A stretch of 64,000 nt of DNA, taken from contig JADIZB010000017.1 in NCBI GenBank assembly GCA_016705005.1, forward strand, positions 106,224 through 170,223, written 5' to 3'. Positions within the stretch are counted from its first letter, which is position 1; every line of letters begins with the position of its first letter. The notes under the pieces were generated by a model. The model saw nothing but the letters and a program-made list of their open reading frames with translations, did no database searches and was not told where the DNA came from. Positions 24,416 through 33,192 of this stretch are shown here, one piece after another. This stretch comes from Bacteroidales bacterium (GTDB lineage Bacteria; Bacteroidota; Bacteroidia; Bacteroidales; Lentimicrobiaceae). A program made the translations under genes and the position numbers.

Positions 24416-26422
24416 ATGCAGTACACTGATTTTCAGCAGGCAATCATTGCCGGTATTCCTGAAGTGCTTCCGATGCCAAAGCCGGTAGATCAATCGGTCA
24501 GCCATGCACCTGTCAGGAAAGATATCCTTACACCTGAAGAAAAGAAACTTGCCCTCCGCAACGCACTAAGGTATTTTGATCCCGGCCATCACGAAGAGCT
24601 GGCACCGGAATTTGCCGGAGAACTGAGGAAATACGGTCGTATTTACATGTACAGGTTCCGTCCTGAATACAGGATGTGTGCCAGGGCGATTGCTGAATAC
24701 CCGGCAAAGTGCACACAGGCGGCTGCAATTATGCTGATGATTCAGAACAACCTCGATCCGGCGGTGGCCCAGCATCCCCATGAACTGATCACTTATGGCG
24801 GCAACGGCGCCGTATTTCAGAACTGGGCACAATACCTGCTTACCATGAAGTATCTTTCAGAGATGACTGCAGAACAGACCCTTGTGATGTATTCAGGCCA
24901 TCCGATGGGATTGTATCCATCACACAAAGATGCGCCGCGGGTAGTGGTAACCAATGGTATGGTGATTCCGAACTATTCAAAACCAGATGACTGGGAAAAA
25001 TTCAATGCATTGGGTGTTTCTCAGTATGGTCAGATGACAGCCGGTTCATATATGTACATAGGTCCCCAGGGCATCGTACACGGTACGACCATTACCGTGC
25101 TGAATGCGGGGCGTAAGATCGATAAAGATGGAAAGGGTATTGCGGGAAGATTGTTTGTGACTTCAGGCCTTGGAGGCATGAGTGGTGCTCAGCCGAAAGC
25201 CGGAAATATTGCCGGTGTGGTGACCATCTGTGCCGAAATCAATCCTCATGCTGCCCGCAAGCGCCACAGCCAGGGTTGGGTGGATGAAATTTCTGAAGAC
25301 GCCGATATCGCCATTGATCTGGCCCTGAAATATCAATCCCTGAAGAAACCCCGTTCCATTGCATATCTTGGAAATATCGTTGATTTGTGGGAAAAGTTAG
25401 CTGAAAGGAACATCCATGTAGATATGGGTTCTGATCAGACCTCCCTGCACAATCCATGGGCCGGAGGTTATTATCCGGTTGGTCTCAGCTATGAGAACTC
25501 CAATGAAATGATGGCGCGGCAACCGGAGGAGTTTAAAAAACGTGTTCAGGAATCACTGCGCAGGCAGGTGCTGGCCATCAACACCCTGTGTTTACGGGGC
25601 ATGTATTTCTTCGATTATGGCAATGCCTTCCTGCTGGAATCGGGTAGGGCAGGTGCTGACATTTTCAAGGATGATGGCAAATTCCGCTATCCATCCTATG
25701 TACAGGATATTATGGGCCCGATGTGCTTCGATTATGGGTTTGGCCCATTCCGCTGGGTTTGTACTTCAGGTAAGCCCGAAGATCTTGATGTCACCGACCA
25801 GATTGCCATGGAGGTGCTTGAGGAAATTGCCGCCACATCTCCCACAGAGATCAGTCAGCAAATGAAAGACAATATCAGGTGGATACAGGGTGCAAAGGAG
25901 AATCGCCTTGTTGTAGGTTCTCAGGCACGCATCCTTTATGCCGACTGCGAAGGCCGCACCAGGATTGCTTCAGCATTCAATAAGGCCATTGCTGATGGAC
26001 GGATAAGTGCCCCGATAGTACTGGGCCGTGATCACCACGATGTTTCAGGTACCGATTCTCCTTTCCGCGAAACTTCAAATATATACGATGGAAGTAGCTT
26101 TACTGCTGATATGGCCATACAGAATGTCATCGGCGATTCCTTCCGGGGTGCAACCTGGGTTTCTATTCACAACGGTGGAGGTGTTGGTTGGGGAGAAGTG
26201 ATCAACGGTGGCTTTGGCATGCTGCTCGATGGCAGTGAAGACAGTGAACGTCGTTTGCGTTCAATGCTGCACTGGGATGTGAACAACGGTATTTCAAGGC
26301 GTTCATGGGCAAGGAACGAAGAAGCCATCTTTGCCATAAAGCGTGCTATGGAAACTGAACCGTTACTTAAAGTTACCCTGCCAAATTTCGCTGATGATCA
26401 CCTAATAGATCGTATGTTCTGA
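24416..26422 (+). CDS. hutU: Urocanate hydratase (urocanase)
   Basis: Converts urocanate to 4-imidazolone-5-propionate with tightly bound NAD, the second step of histidine breakdown. The start at 24416 (MQYTDFQQAIIAG) gives 668 residues; an ATG at 24374 would begin upstream within the candidate promoter. Diagnostic segments include YGGNGAVFQNWAQYLLTMKY, VMYSGHPMGLYPSH, GRLFVTSGLGGMSGAQPKA, VDMGSDQTSLHNPWAGGYYP and NGGGVGWGEVINGGFGM. The ~670-residue size matches the longer Bacteroidota and animal-type urocanases rather than the ~555-residue Pseudomonas type. The other hut genes (hutH, hutI, formiminotransferase) are not in the window, so it appears as a single-gene unit ended by a strong terminator. 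Confidence 0.97.
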   Translation: MQYTDFQQAIIAGIPEVLPMPKPVDQSVSHAPVRKDILTPEEKKLALRNALRYFDPGHHEELAPEFAGELRKYGRIYMYRFRPEYRMCARAIAEYPAKCTQAAAIMLMIQNNLDPAVAQHPHELITYGGNGAVFQNWAQYLLTMKYLSEMTAEQTLVMYSGHPMGLYPSHKDAPRVVVTNGMVIPNYSKPDDWEKFNALGVSQYGQMTAGSYMYIGPQGIVHGTTITVLNAGRKIDKDGKGIAGRLFVTSGLGGMSGAQPKAGNIAGVVTICAEINPHAARKRHSQGWVDEISEDADIAIDLALKYQSLKKPRSIAYLGNIVDLWEKLAERNIHVDMGSDQTSLHNPWAGGYYPVGLSYENSNEMMARQPEEFKKRVQESLRRQVLAINTLCLRGMYFFDYGNAFLLESGRAGADIFKDDGKFRYPSYVQDIMGPMCFDYGFGPFRWVCTSGKPEDLDVTDQIAMEVLEEIAATSPTEISQQMKDNIRWIQGAKENRLVVGSQARILYADCEGRTRIASAFNKAIADGRISAPIVLGRDHHDVSGTDSPFRETSNIYDGSSFTADMAIQNVIGDSFRGATWVSIHNGGGVGWGEVINGGFGMLLDGSEDSERRLRSMLHWDVNNGISRRSWARNEEAIFAIKRAMETEPLLKVTLPNFADDHLIDRMF

Positions 26423-26494
26423 TCCTGGCCCGGATAGAGCTCAGCCACTCTCTTTAAAAGTTTAGCAGACCTTGCCTGCCAGGTGCAGGAGCTC

Positions 26495-26539
26495 AAAATA
26501 AAAACCCTCCGGAAATTTGAACCGGAGGGTTTTTATTTT
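26495..26539. terminator. Bidirectional terminator between hutU and the Omp28-like gene
   Basis: Perfect 18-bp stem, AAAATAAAAACCCTCCGG (26495-26512) with its complement at 26522-26539 and a 9-nt loop. The A-run and T-run flanks make it work for both converging genes. Confidence 0.93.
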
Positions 26540-26553
26540 AATACTGTGACTGA

Positions 26554-28227
26554 TTATTTACTTACAGTAACTTTCCTGCTGATGATCTCATTACCTTTTT
26601 CAAACCTGATCATATAAATACCGGGATTCCAGTTGCCGGTATTGATTTCCAGTTTCTGAAATCCACCGGTCAGTAAATGGCCGTCAGCATTGTATACTTC
26701 CTGCCCAAGCTGATTGTAAATGCTGAGCTTCACTTTCCGGTTCATTTCCGGAGTGAATTCAATAAATAATTTGTTACTGGCGGGATTGGGATATGCTTCG
26801 AATCCTGCATCAGGGGAGATGTTTTCAACTCCTACACTCACTACATCAAACTGTGCAAAAACCTCTGCGCCGAACTGTGTGCCCTGCGCAACGGTCACTG
26901 ATCCGGATTTCAGACTGTAGAAGCCGGTCCCATTGGTACAGCATAGTCCGTTTCCACCGGCATCATATACCCTGAATTCATAACAATCATCGTAAGGAAG
27001 CACTGAATCTTCAGTATAAACCGTTCCGGCTTCTTCATAAGGCCCACCGGCAAACACAACTTCACCGGAGCTGCTGATGATTTCCCAGGTAACTTCTTCA
27101 GGGAAGTTATCGGTTCTGATCTTCACCTGCACATTTCTCGATGCCTGAACAGCTGGTGCAAAACTATGATTAAGTGTATCGTTTTTATGGTATTCATCAG
27201 CAACCTGATTCACCTGGTCAGCAAAAATCTTCAGATTATTACTGGCAAGCAGGTCAAAGGATACCTGGGGAAGTTCAACCTCGGTTTTTCCAAGGAATGG
27301 CAAATTCCCGGTCCAGGTGTGACTCAGCACTTCTCCATCGTTCACCTGGTATTTGATTACCATCTCTGTCAAAGGAGCATTACCATTGTTCCGGATTGAA
27401 ACTTTCGGGCTGAATTCCGTTTTACAATACTTGTCAACCATATTGGTAAAAGCCGTCATCTGAACGTCATTATCATAAAGGGCTGTTATTGGTGTAAGAG
27501 AAAGATTGGCCGACTGATGTACTTCTTTGGTGGTAGGATTCTGTACAAATCCAACCACACTCAGTTCAGAAATGGTATATACATTGGCAAGAACCCAGTA
27601 AGATTCAATGATGGCATAATCCCCTGTTTGCATAGGCGTCGGAAGAGCAATACCGGTCTTTGTAGGGAGCAGTTTCTTCATCACATTGTAGAAATCCTTT
27701 TCGCCATTGCTCCCGGGAGCTGTGTTGAAATGTATGTGTTTCTCTATAACGGTCATATAGGCACTCATCGGTCCCGAAATATCAGCAGTAGCTTCGATGA
27801 GCATTGTTACAAACAAGGTATCGTTGCCTGAAGAAAGTTCCTGATTTATCGACAGATTGAAAGGAGAAGGAACGGCATATCTCAGATTTACTGAATTTAT
27901 GTTCCATCCATTAGGATGACCATTGTAATAGTTGCCATCAAGAACTGAATTGGGTACACTGGTGACACCGTAATAGGATGTCCTTGCACCGGCATCAACT
28001 GTGTTATGATTATACATTGGGTCGTATCCGGGCCAGCTCGTGTGGTAATTGATCGAGGTGATTTTGTCGGGGTTGTTCACCAGCAATGTGTGAATGGAAG
28101 GGTTATATGTGGCACAGGGGCCACAGCTTGCCTGGGTAAAATGTTCCAATAAAACCAGCCTTTGCGACTGACTGAACCCTGCTATAGAGAGGGTTATTAA
28201 CAATGTGAGTAGTGCTAATTTTTTCAT
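26554..28227 (-). CDS. Secreted Omp28-like thioredoxin-fold protein with T9SS sorting domain
   Basis: 557 residues from the ATG at 28227 (MKKLALLTLL... signal peptide ending GFSQS); an ATG at 28260 would add 11 non-signal residues. The mature protein begins with a thioredoxin-like fold of the Omp28 type: VLLEHFTQASCGPCATYNP carries a CGPC redox motif, and YYGVTSVPNSVLDGNYY has the cis-Pro loop. Central beta-rich domains follow (about 230-460), including the FRVYDAGGNGLCCTNGTGFY segment. The last ~80 residues are a type A T9SS sorting domain (AYPNPASNKLFIEF, YNQLGQEVY, GIYMIRFEKGNEIISRKVTV). It is probably exported to the cell surface. The redox target is unknown. Confidence 0.9.
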   Translation of the reverse strand: MKKLALLTLLITLSIAGFSQSQRLVLLEHFTQASCGPCATYNPSIHTLLVNNPDKITSINYHTSWPGYDPMYNHNTVDAGARTSYYGVTSVPNSVLDGNYYNGHPNGWNINSVNLRYAVPSPFNLSINQELSSGNDTLFVTMLIEATADISGPMSAYMTVIEKHIHFNTAPGSNGEKDFYNVMKKLLPTKTGIALPTPMQTGDYAIIESYWVLANVYTISELSVVGFVQNPTTKEVHQSANLSLTPITALYDNDVQMTAFTNMVDKYCKTEFSPKVSIRNNGNAPLTEMVIKYQVNDGEVLSHTWTGNLPFLGKTEVELPQVSFDLLASNNLKIFADQVNQVADEYHKNDTLNHSFAPAVQASRNVQVKIRTDNFPEEVTWEIISSSGEVVFAGGPYEEAGTVYTEDSVLPYDDCYEFRVYDAGGNGLCCTNGTGFYSLKSGSVTVAQGTQFGAEVFAQFDVVSVGVENISPDAGFEAYPNPASNKLFIEFTPEMNRKVKLSIYNQLGQEVYNADGHLLTGGFQKLEINTGNWNPGIYMIRFEKGNEIISRKVTVSK

Positions 28228-28492
28228 AATGTGTTGTTTAGGGAAAACTCGCTGTTGCAAAGATCAGCATTTTTGTGAACCGAAAATAAGTGTTGAAAAG
28301 TTTTTAAAAAAAATAATTAAGAATTTGATCCATTCGTTGACATTAATATTTAGTTTTGCCTGAAATAACAACACAATTTATTGTATTGTGTTTATTTACA
28401 GGGATGTTTTAACATTATTTCAGTATTTTCAGTGGCTAAGGATTACCTTTAGCATAATATTTGATAAGTAATAGGAATTAAATCTTGATGTC

Positions 28493-29626
28493 ATGAAAAA
28501 AATATTACTCTTTTCAACTATTATTCTCCTGGCTGTAGTCAGCCTTAAAGCACAATCATTGTTGTTGTTTGAAGGGGAAACCCCCATTGGTAACGGATCA
28601 GAGGTTTATGTTGTAAGTAGTCCTGATCATGATCCTGTTGAGTTGTCATTGATAGTTTCCAATAATACAGCAATCAGTCTTGATGTAAAAGTCAGGCGTA
28701 CCGATCTGGCACTTGTAAGCGGAACCAACGCCAACTTCTGCTGGGGGACCTCCTGTTACCCTCCGTTTGTATATGAAAGTCCGGAAACAGTGAGGCTTGA
28801 TGCAGGCGCAAGTAACAGTTCTTTCCGTGGCGATTATACCCATAGTGGTAATTTAGGCTCATCCAGGGTATTGTATTCATTCTTTGATATGAGTAACCCG
28901 GCAGATTCAACCTGGATTATTGTCAATTATATTGTTGCGGTTGCTGCGGAGCAATCATTTGAAATGACATACAATAGTGCGCCATTGATTAACGATCAGG
29001 AGATTTCTGTTTTATATGAGCCCACGCATGACCCTGTTGAAGTGCTGGCGCTTGTAAAAAACATCAATACCGTTCCCGTTTCAGTCAGGGTAAAGAAATA
29101 TGATCTTAAACTTCTTGAAAATACGAGTTCAAACATCTGCTGGGGTCCTTCATGTTATCCCCCGTTTGTATATGATACACCGGAAGCAGTTACAATAGCC
29201 AGCGGAGCAACCGATGAATCATTCAGAGGTGATTATACGCATGGCGGGGTTCAGGGAACTTCTTCGGTCAGGTACACAGTGTATAACATCGACAACCCAA
29301 ACGATAGTATATCTTTTGTTGTCAATTATACAATAGGATATGTGGGAGTCGGTGACATTACTGTAAATGTACCGGAAATTTCAAATGCCTATCCTAACCC
29401 TGCATCTGCAAGTGTTGGTTTCGATTATGTGCTTCCGGCCGGAACCGGCAAAGCTTCAATAAAAGTAACAAATCTTCTTGGCACTATTATTGATGATGTA
29501 GTTCTTGATAAAACATCAGGAAAAGCAAACCTGAATGTAAGCAACCTTAAAAACGGAATCTACTTTTACTCTCTGATGATAAATAATTCTGCTAGAATCA
29601 CACGAAAATTTGTTGTTAAGCGTTAA
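28493..29626 (+). CDS. T9SS-sorted secreted protein with two tandem ~133-residue repeats
   Basis: 377 residues. A signal peptide (residues 1-21, ending SLKAQ) is followed by two copies of a beta-rich domain (about 22-150 and 155-285), then a type A T9SS sorting domain (AYPNPASASVGFDY, NLKNGIYFYSLMINN, RKFVVKR). Each repeat has HDPVE, then CWGxSCYPPFVY (first Cys at residues 83 and 216, exactly 133 apart), then SFRGDYTH and a VNY end strand. The paired cysteines probably form a disulfide. I know no function for this domain; the N-terminal placement of conserved surface motifs suggests an adhesin or structural role, but that is a guess. It is transcribed away from the Omp28-like gene. Confidence 0.85.
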   Translation: MKKILLFSTIILLAVVSLKAQSLLLFEGETPIGNGSEVYVVSSPDHDPVELSLIVSNNTAISLDVKVRRTDLALVSGTNANFCWGTSCYPPFVYESPETVRLDAGASNSSFRGDYTHSGNLGSSRVLYSFFDMSNPADSTWIIVNYIVAVAAEQSFEMTYNSAPLINDQEISVLYEPTHDPVEVLALVKNINTVPVSVRVKKYDLKLLENTSSNICWGPSCYPPFVYDTPEAVTIASGATDESFRGDYTHGGVQGTSSVRYTVYNIDNPNDSISFVVNYTIGYVGVGDITVNVPEISNAYPNPASASVGFDYVLPAGTGKASIKVTNLLGTIIDDVVLDKTSGKANLNVSNLKNGIYFYSLMINNSARITRKFVVKR

Positions 29627-29671
29627 TTCTCAAAACTCGTAATACTTGGAATGCTTGTTTGACTTAATGTA

Positions 29672-29699
29672 AAAGAGCCCCGCCTTAGCGGGGCTCTTT
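29672..29699. terminator. Bidirectional terminator between the repeat protein and metK
   Basis: Perfect 12-bp stem AAAGAGCCCCGC (29672-29683) with CTTA loop and complement at 29688-29699, flanked by T/A-rich sequence; it lies between two converging genes. Confidence 0.92.
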
Positions 29700-29753
29700 C
29701 TTTATAAAGGAACTGGCGTTTTTTTAGCCAGCTGAAATTGTATTCATCCTGAA

Positions 29754-31079
29754 TCAGAGACCAAATGACTTTCTGATTGGTTCTATATAATCGGTTTTCT
29801 CCCAGGCAAACAATTCCACTTTTTTAAAGTGTTTAAGAGTACCATCAATAACCTTGTCATAAGTGTCTCCATTGGTAAAATAGACTTCCACTTCCTCGGT
29901 CCTTGAATCACGGCCAAAATGTCCGTAGGTTGCCGTTGGGGTATAAATGGGATTTCTCAGCCCGAAACGTTTTACAATGGCATAAGGCCTCATGTCGAAG
30001 ATCTCATTTACCTTTCCTGCAATTGAACCATCTGTTATTGTTTTACCCTGATCATCCTTTACATGTGCAGTGCCGTAAGTATTGATGTATAAACCAACAG
30101 GTCTGGCAATACCGATGGCATAAGCAACCTGAACCAGTACTTCATCGGCAACACCAGCAGCAACAAGGTTTTTGGCGATGTGCCTTGCGGCATAGGCAGC
30201 CGAACGGTCTACCTTTGAAGGGTCTTTGCCCGAAAAAGCACCGCCCCCGTGTGCACCCTTGCCTCCATAGGTATCGACGATGATTTTACGGCCCGTTAAT
30301 CCGGTATCACCGTGAGGGCCGCCAATTACAAATTTTCCCGTAGGATTGACATGTAAGGTAAAATGATCATCAAACAACTTTTTTACCCTTTCCGGCTGAT
30401 CAGCTATGGCTCTGGGTATAAGAATATCACGGACATCCTTTTCTATTTTAAGCCGCATCAGTTCATCGCCTTCTTTCTCAGGCAACGTTTTATCAGCGAA
30501 ATCGTCGTGCTGAGTCGAAATAACTATGGTATCTATCCTGACAGGATGGTTGTTATCGTCGTATTCAATGGTAACCTGCGATTTTGAATCGGGCCTGAGG
30601 TATGTCATCACTTTACCTTCCTTGCGTATCTCTGCCAGCTTCTGAAGCAGAATGTGGGCCAGTTCGATCGGCATCGGCATCAGGTTTTCCATATCGCGGG
30701 TGGCGTAACCAAACATCATTCCCTGATCACCTGCCCCCTGATCCTCAGGGTTTGCGCGCTCAACCCCCCGGTTAATATCCTGTGACTGCTCATGAATGGT
30801 GGATATTATTCCGCAGGATTCCCCCTCAAACCGGTATTCATTTTTGGTATAACCAATGTCGGCAATGGTTTTACGGACAACTTTATGCAGGTCTACGTAG
30901 CCTTCGGTGCGGACTTCACCGCTGCATACGGTTAAGCCGGTAGTAACCAGTGTTTCACAGGCTACTTTTGAGTTGGGGTCAAATCTCAGAAATTCATCAA
31001 GCAATGCATCAGAGATCTGGTCGGCAACCTTGTCGGGATGCCCTTCCGATACGGATTCAGAAGTAAACAGATATGCCAT
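29754..31079 (-). CDS. metK: S-adenosylmethionine synthase
   Basis: 441-residue enzyme making S-adenosylmethionine from methionine and ATP. Signatures include FTSESVSEGHPDKVADQISD at the N-terminus, GAGDQGMMFGYA (the flexible loop/signature 1), FVIGGPHGDTGLTGRKIIVD, GGGAFSGKDPSKVDRSAAY (signature 2, with the glycine-rich phosphate loop), and YGHFGRD near the C-terminus. It is longer than the ~385-residue E. coli enzyme, with extra residues in the middle (around DDNNHPVRIDTIVISTQHDD), as is common in Bacteroidota. It stands alone as a minus-strand unit. No SAM-responsive riboswitch was recognised upstream. Confidence 0.98.
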   Translation of the reverse strand: MAYLFTSESVSEGHPDKVADQISDALLDEFLRFDPNSKVACETLVTTGLTVCSGEVRTEGYVDLHKVVRKTIADIGYTKNEYRFEGESCGIISTIHEQSQDINRGVERANPEDQGAGDQGMMFGYATRDMENLMPMPIELAHILLQKLAEIRKEGKVMTYLRPDSKSQVTIEYDDNNHPVRIDTIVISTQHDDFADKTLPEKEGDELMRLKIEKDVRDILIPRAIADQPERVKKLFDDHFTLHVNPTGKFVIGGPHGDTGLTGRKIIVDTYGGKGAHGGGAFSGKDPSKVDRSAAYAARHIAKNLVAAGVADEVLVQVAYAIGIARPVGLYINTYGTAHVKDDQGKTITDGSIAGKVNEIFDMRPYAIVKRFGLRNPIYTPTATYGHFGRDSRTEEVEVYFTNGDTYDKVIDGTLKHFKKVELFAWEKTDYIEPIRKSFGL

Positions 31080-31472
31080 TTCAGCAAAATTTAAGTTATA
31101 CGAAAATATTTAAACGGAAAGGATGATCAACGGCAGGAATTGCTTTAGCATTTTTTTAAATGGTTGCAATCAATCAAATTTTTCCATCGCGCCTTTAACG
31201 CTCTGCAAAGGTAAGGATTATTTTATTCCGGATTGTGGAATGCAGATTTCGGATTTATTTTCGGTGAACTCCGCTTCGTTTCGGTTCAGATTACGCTTGT
31301 TGATTCCGGATATAGAAATTCCGAAACACCGGAATAATCCAATTGTGGAGGATGCTGCATCACGCAGAAGCATTTTTCGAAACCGGAAGTTTTAATTCGG
31401 AAGCTGATTTTTTTCCGGTTTATAGCATTTTGAATCAACAGATCCGAAATAATTGCCGGCAAACCGCAATAC
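31080..31472. other. 393-bp intergenic region between gldA-like gene and metK
   Basis: No gene recognised. It holds a GGATT-rich degenerate stretch (about 31225-31260) and one copy of a GGTGAACTC...CTTCG...CGGTTC element (31262-31290) that has a partner near 57167. The metK promoter should lie within 31080-31140. Confidence 0.5.
31262..31293. repeat. Copy 1 of a short intergenic repeat
   Basis: CGGTGAACTC, then CTTCG, then CGGTTC, then GATT in the same order and spacing as at 57167-57198; about three quarters of positions agree. Both copies lie in intergenic DNA. Confidence 0.4.
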
Positions 31473-32384
31473 TCAGGGTTTTGTCAGTTGCTGGAATACC
31501 TCTTCAAGACTATTGCCCTGTTTTTGCATTGAAAGTACCGTGAAGCCATTATCGACAGCATACCTGAAAATTTCCTGTCTTACGTCGAGATCTTGCGCCG
31601 ATTCAATCAGCCATGAGAACCCGGAAAGTTTTTTCACAGTGATTACTCCCTTGATTAATTTAAGTCCGGAAGCACTGACCTCCCTGTCAAATTCAACCAT
31701 CACCAGTTCGCGCCCGGAAGCATTGCTCAGCAGGTGACCAGTACTGTCATCGGCTACAATTCTGCCCTGGTTGATGATGATAGCCCGGTTGCAGATGGCT
31801 TCGACTTCCTGCAGAATATGCGTGGACAGCATGATCGTTTTATGTTTGCCGATTTCAGAAATCAGGTTGCGGATTTCAACCAGTTGATTCGGATCAAGGC
31901 CCGAAGTAGGTTCATCAAGAATCAGTACTTCAGGATCATGAATCATGGCTTGTGCAAGTCCGACCCTTTGGCGATATCCTTTTGACAGTGCACCGATTTT
32001 TTTGCTTTTTTCAGGCATCAGTCCGGTTATATCCATCATTTCTGCTACCCGTTTTGCAGAACCTTTCCCAAGATGATGAATTCCTGCCACAAATCCGAGA
32101 TATTCCTTAATATACATTTCGGTGTAAAGAGGATTATTTTCAGGCAGGTAGCCCACTTTTCTCCGGACCTCAAGAGATTGCTCGCGGATGTCGAAACCAT
32201 GGACACTAACCTCGCCCGAAGAGGGAGGAATAAAGCAGGTGATGATTTTCATCATGGTTGATTTACCGGCTCCATTGGGTCCCAGCAAACCCACAATCTC
32301 ACCAGGGTTGATGCTGAATGAAACATTGTCGAGGGCAAGTTGCCGGCCAAACTGTTTACTGATATTGCTGACAATAATAGACAT
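31473..32384 (-). CDS. gldA: ABC transporter ATP-binding protein, GldA-like
   Basis: 303 residues from the ATG at 32384 (MSIIVSNISKQFG); an upstream ATG at 32468 would add a non-conserved 28-residue tail. One ABC ATPase domain: Walker A LLGPNGAGKSTMM, Q-loop VGYLPENNPLYTEM, signature LSKGYRQRVGLAQAM, Walker B VLILDEPTSGLDPNQ, and switch His in MLSTHILQEVEA. A ~80-residue C-terminal extension follows. The opening and YLPENNPLY pattern resemble GldA, the ATPase of the GldAFG exporter linked to gliding motility and present in many non-gliding Bacteroidota too. The membrane partners gldF/gldG are not adjacent, so the symbol is tentative. Confidence 0.9.
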   Translation of the reverse strand: MSIIVSNISKQFGRQLALDNVSFSINPGEIVGLLGPNGAGKSTMMKIITCFIPPSSGEVSVHGFDIREQSLEVRRKVGYLPENNPLYTEMYIKEYLGFVAGIHHLGKGSAKRVAEMMDITGLMPEKSKKIGALSKGYRQRVGLAQAMIHDPEVLILDEPTSGLDPNQLVEIRNLISEIGKHKTIMLSTHILQEVEAICNRAIIINQGRIVADDSTGHLLSNASGRELVMVEFDREVSASGLKLIKGVITVKKLSGFSWLIESAQDLDVRQEIFRYAVDNGFTVLSMQKQGNSLEEVFQQLTKP

Positions 32385-32545
32385 CTTTAAGGCTATGAAT
32401 TTGATAAGCGTTGCAAAGGTAGAAAACAATGGGGTTGGGTTGTAAATTTGTTGAATAAGCCTTACCAAAACAATCGGGTTGTTATTTGGAGGTAAAATCG
32501 CGTCAATATTTCAGCCCTCTTTATCAACAATTAATTGTTTACAAA

Positions 32546-32576
32546 TTTGTTAAATCAAAAAAAACCTCTACCTTTG
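32546..32576 (+). promoter_or_regulatory. Promoter of the rplM-rpsI-rpsB-tsf operon
   Basis: TTTG (32546-32549), 19 bp, then TACCTTTG (32569-32576), an exact match to the Bacteroidota housekeeping promoter TTTG-N19-TAnnTTTG, followed by CACC where transcription should begin. It leaves a leader of about 150 nt before rplM. Confidence 0.85.
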
Positions 32577-32582
32577 CACCCC

Positions 32583-32734
32583 TTTTAAAGCATAAGTGTG
32601 TCCGTGAACGGCCGTAACCTGAAGCGTGAAAACCTTATCTCTCTAAAGGACCCTGCCGTAAGCACCTGAATCTCATGCCCGTGAATCAGTTGTTGGGACG
32701 GTTGTTTTATTGTTTTCAATAAAAAATTTAACCA
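32583..32734 (+). promoter_or_regulatory. rplM mRNA leader, possible ribosomal-protein autoregulatory RNA
   Basis: About 150 nt untranslated leader. It contains repeated motifs: GCCGTAA-CCTGAA at 32611-32623 and GCCGTAAGCACCTGAA at 32655-32670, and CCGTGAA near 32602 and 32679. A perfect 8-bp hairpin (TTTTATTG-TTTT-CAATAAAA, 32705-32724) ends 10 nt before the ATG and could control ribosome access. No specific RNA family was confirmed. Confidence 0.5.
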
Positions 32735-33190
32735 ATGAACACATTAAGTTATAAAACTTTGTCAGCAACGCCGGCTACCATTCAGAAGAACTGGGTACTG
32801 GTTGATGCAGAAGGACAGACACTCGGACGTTTGTCGAGTAAAGTTGCCAATATCCTGAGGGGAAAGTACAAGACCAATTTTACCCCGAATCTTGACTGTG
32901 GCGACTTCGTAATCATCATCAATGCAGAGAAGATAAAACTCACGGGCAAAAAACTTACTGAAAAGGTTTACGTCCGCCATACCGGTTATCCGGGTGGACA
33001 GCGTTTTGCCACGCCCTGGGAAATCCTGCAGAAACATCCTGAAAGGGTAATTGAATATGCAGTAAGGGGAATGCTCCCTTCGAACAAACTGGGTGATGCC
33101 ATTTACAAGAACCTTAAGGTATATGCAGGTGCCGAGCATCCGCATCAGGCACAGCAACCCCAATTGATTAATCTTAATTCAATCAAATAA
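32735..33190 (+). CDS. rplM: 50S ribosomal protein L13
   Basis: 151 residues, normal for L13, an early-assembly protein of the large subunit. Typical segments are WVLVDAEGQTLGRLSSKVAN, RGKYKTNFTPNLDCGDFVII, NAEKIKLTGKK, YVRHTGYPGG, and AVRGMLPSNKLGDAIYKNLK followed by YAGAEHPHQAQQP. It is the first gene after the strong promoter and leader, and rpsI starts 2 bp after its stop, the classic L13-S9 pair. Confidence 0.99.
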   Translation: MNTLSYKTLSATPATIQKNWVLVDAEGQTLGRLSSKVANILRGKYKTNFTPNLDCGDFVIIINAEKIKLTGKKLTEKVYVRHTGYPGGQRFATPWEILQKHPERVIEYAVRGMLPSNKLGDAIYKNLKVYAGAEHPHQAQQPQLINLNSIK

Positions 33191-33192
33191 GT

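Noticed and set aside
29754..31200. SAM riboswitch before metK
   Set aside because: The region before the metK ATG shows no conserved SAM-I or SAM-II style core that I can recognise.
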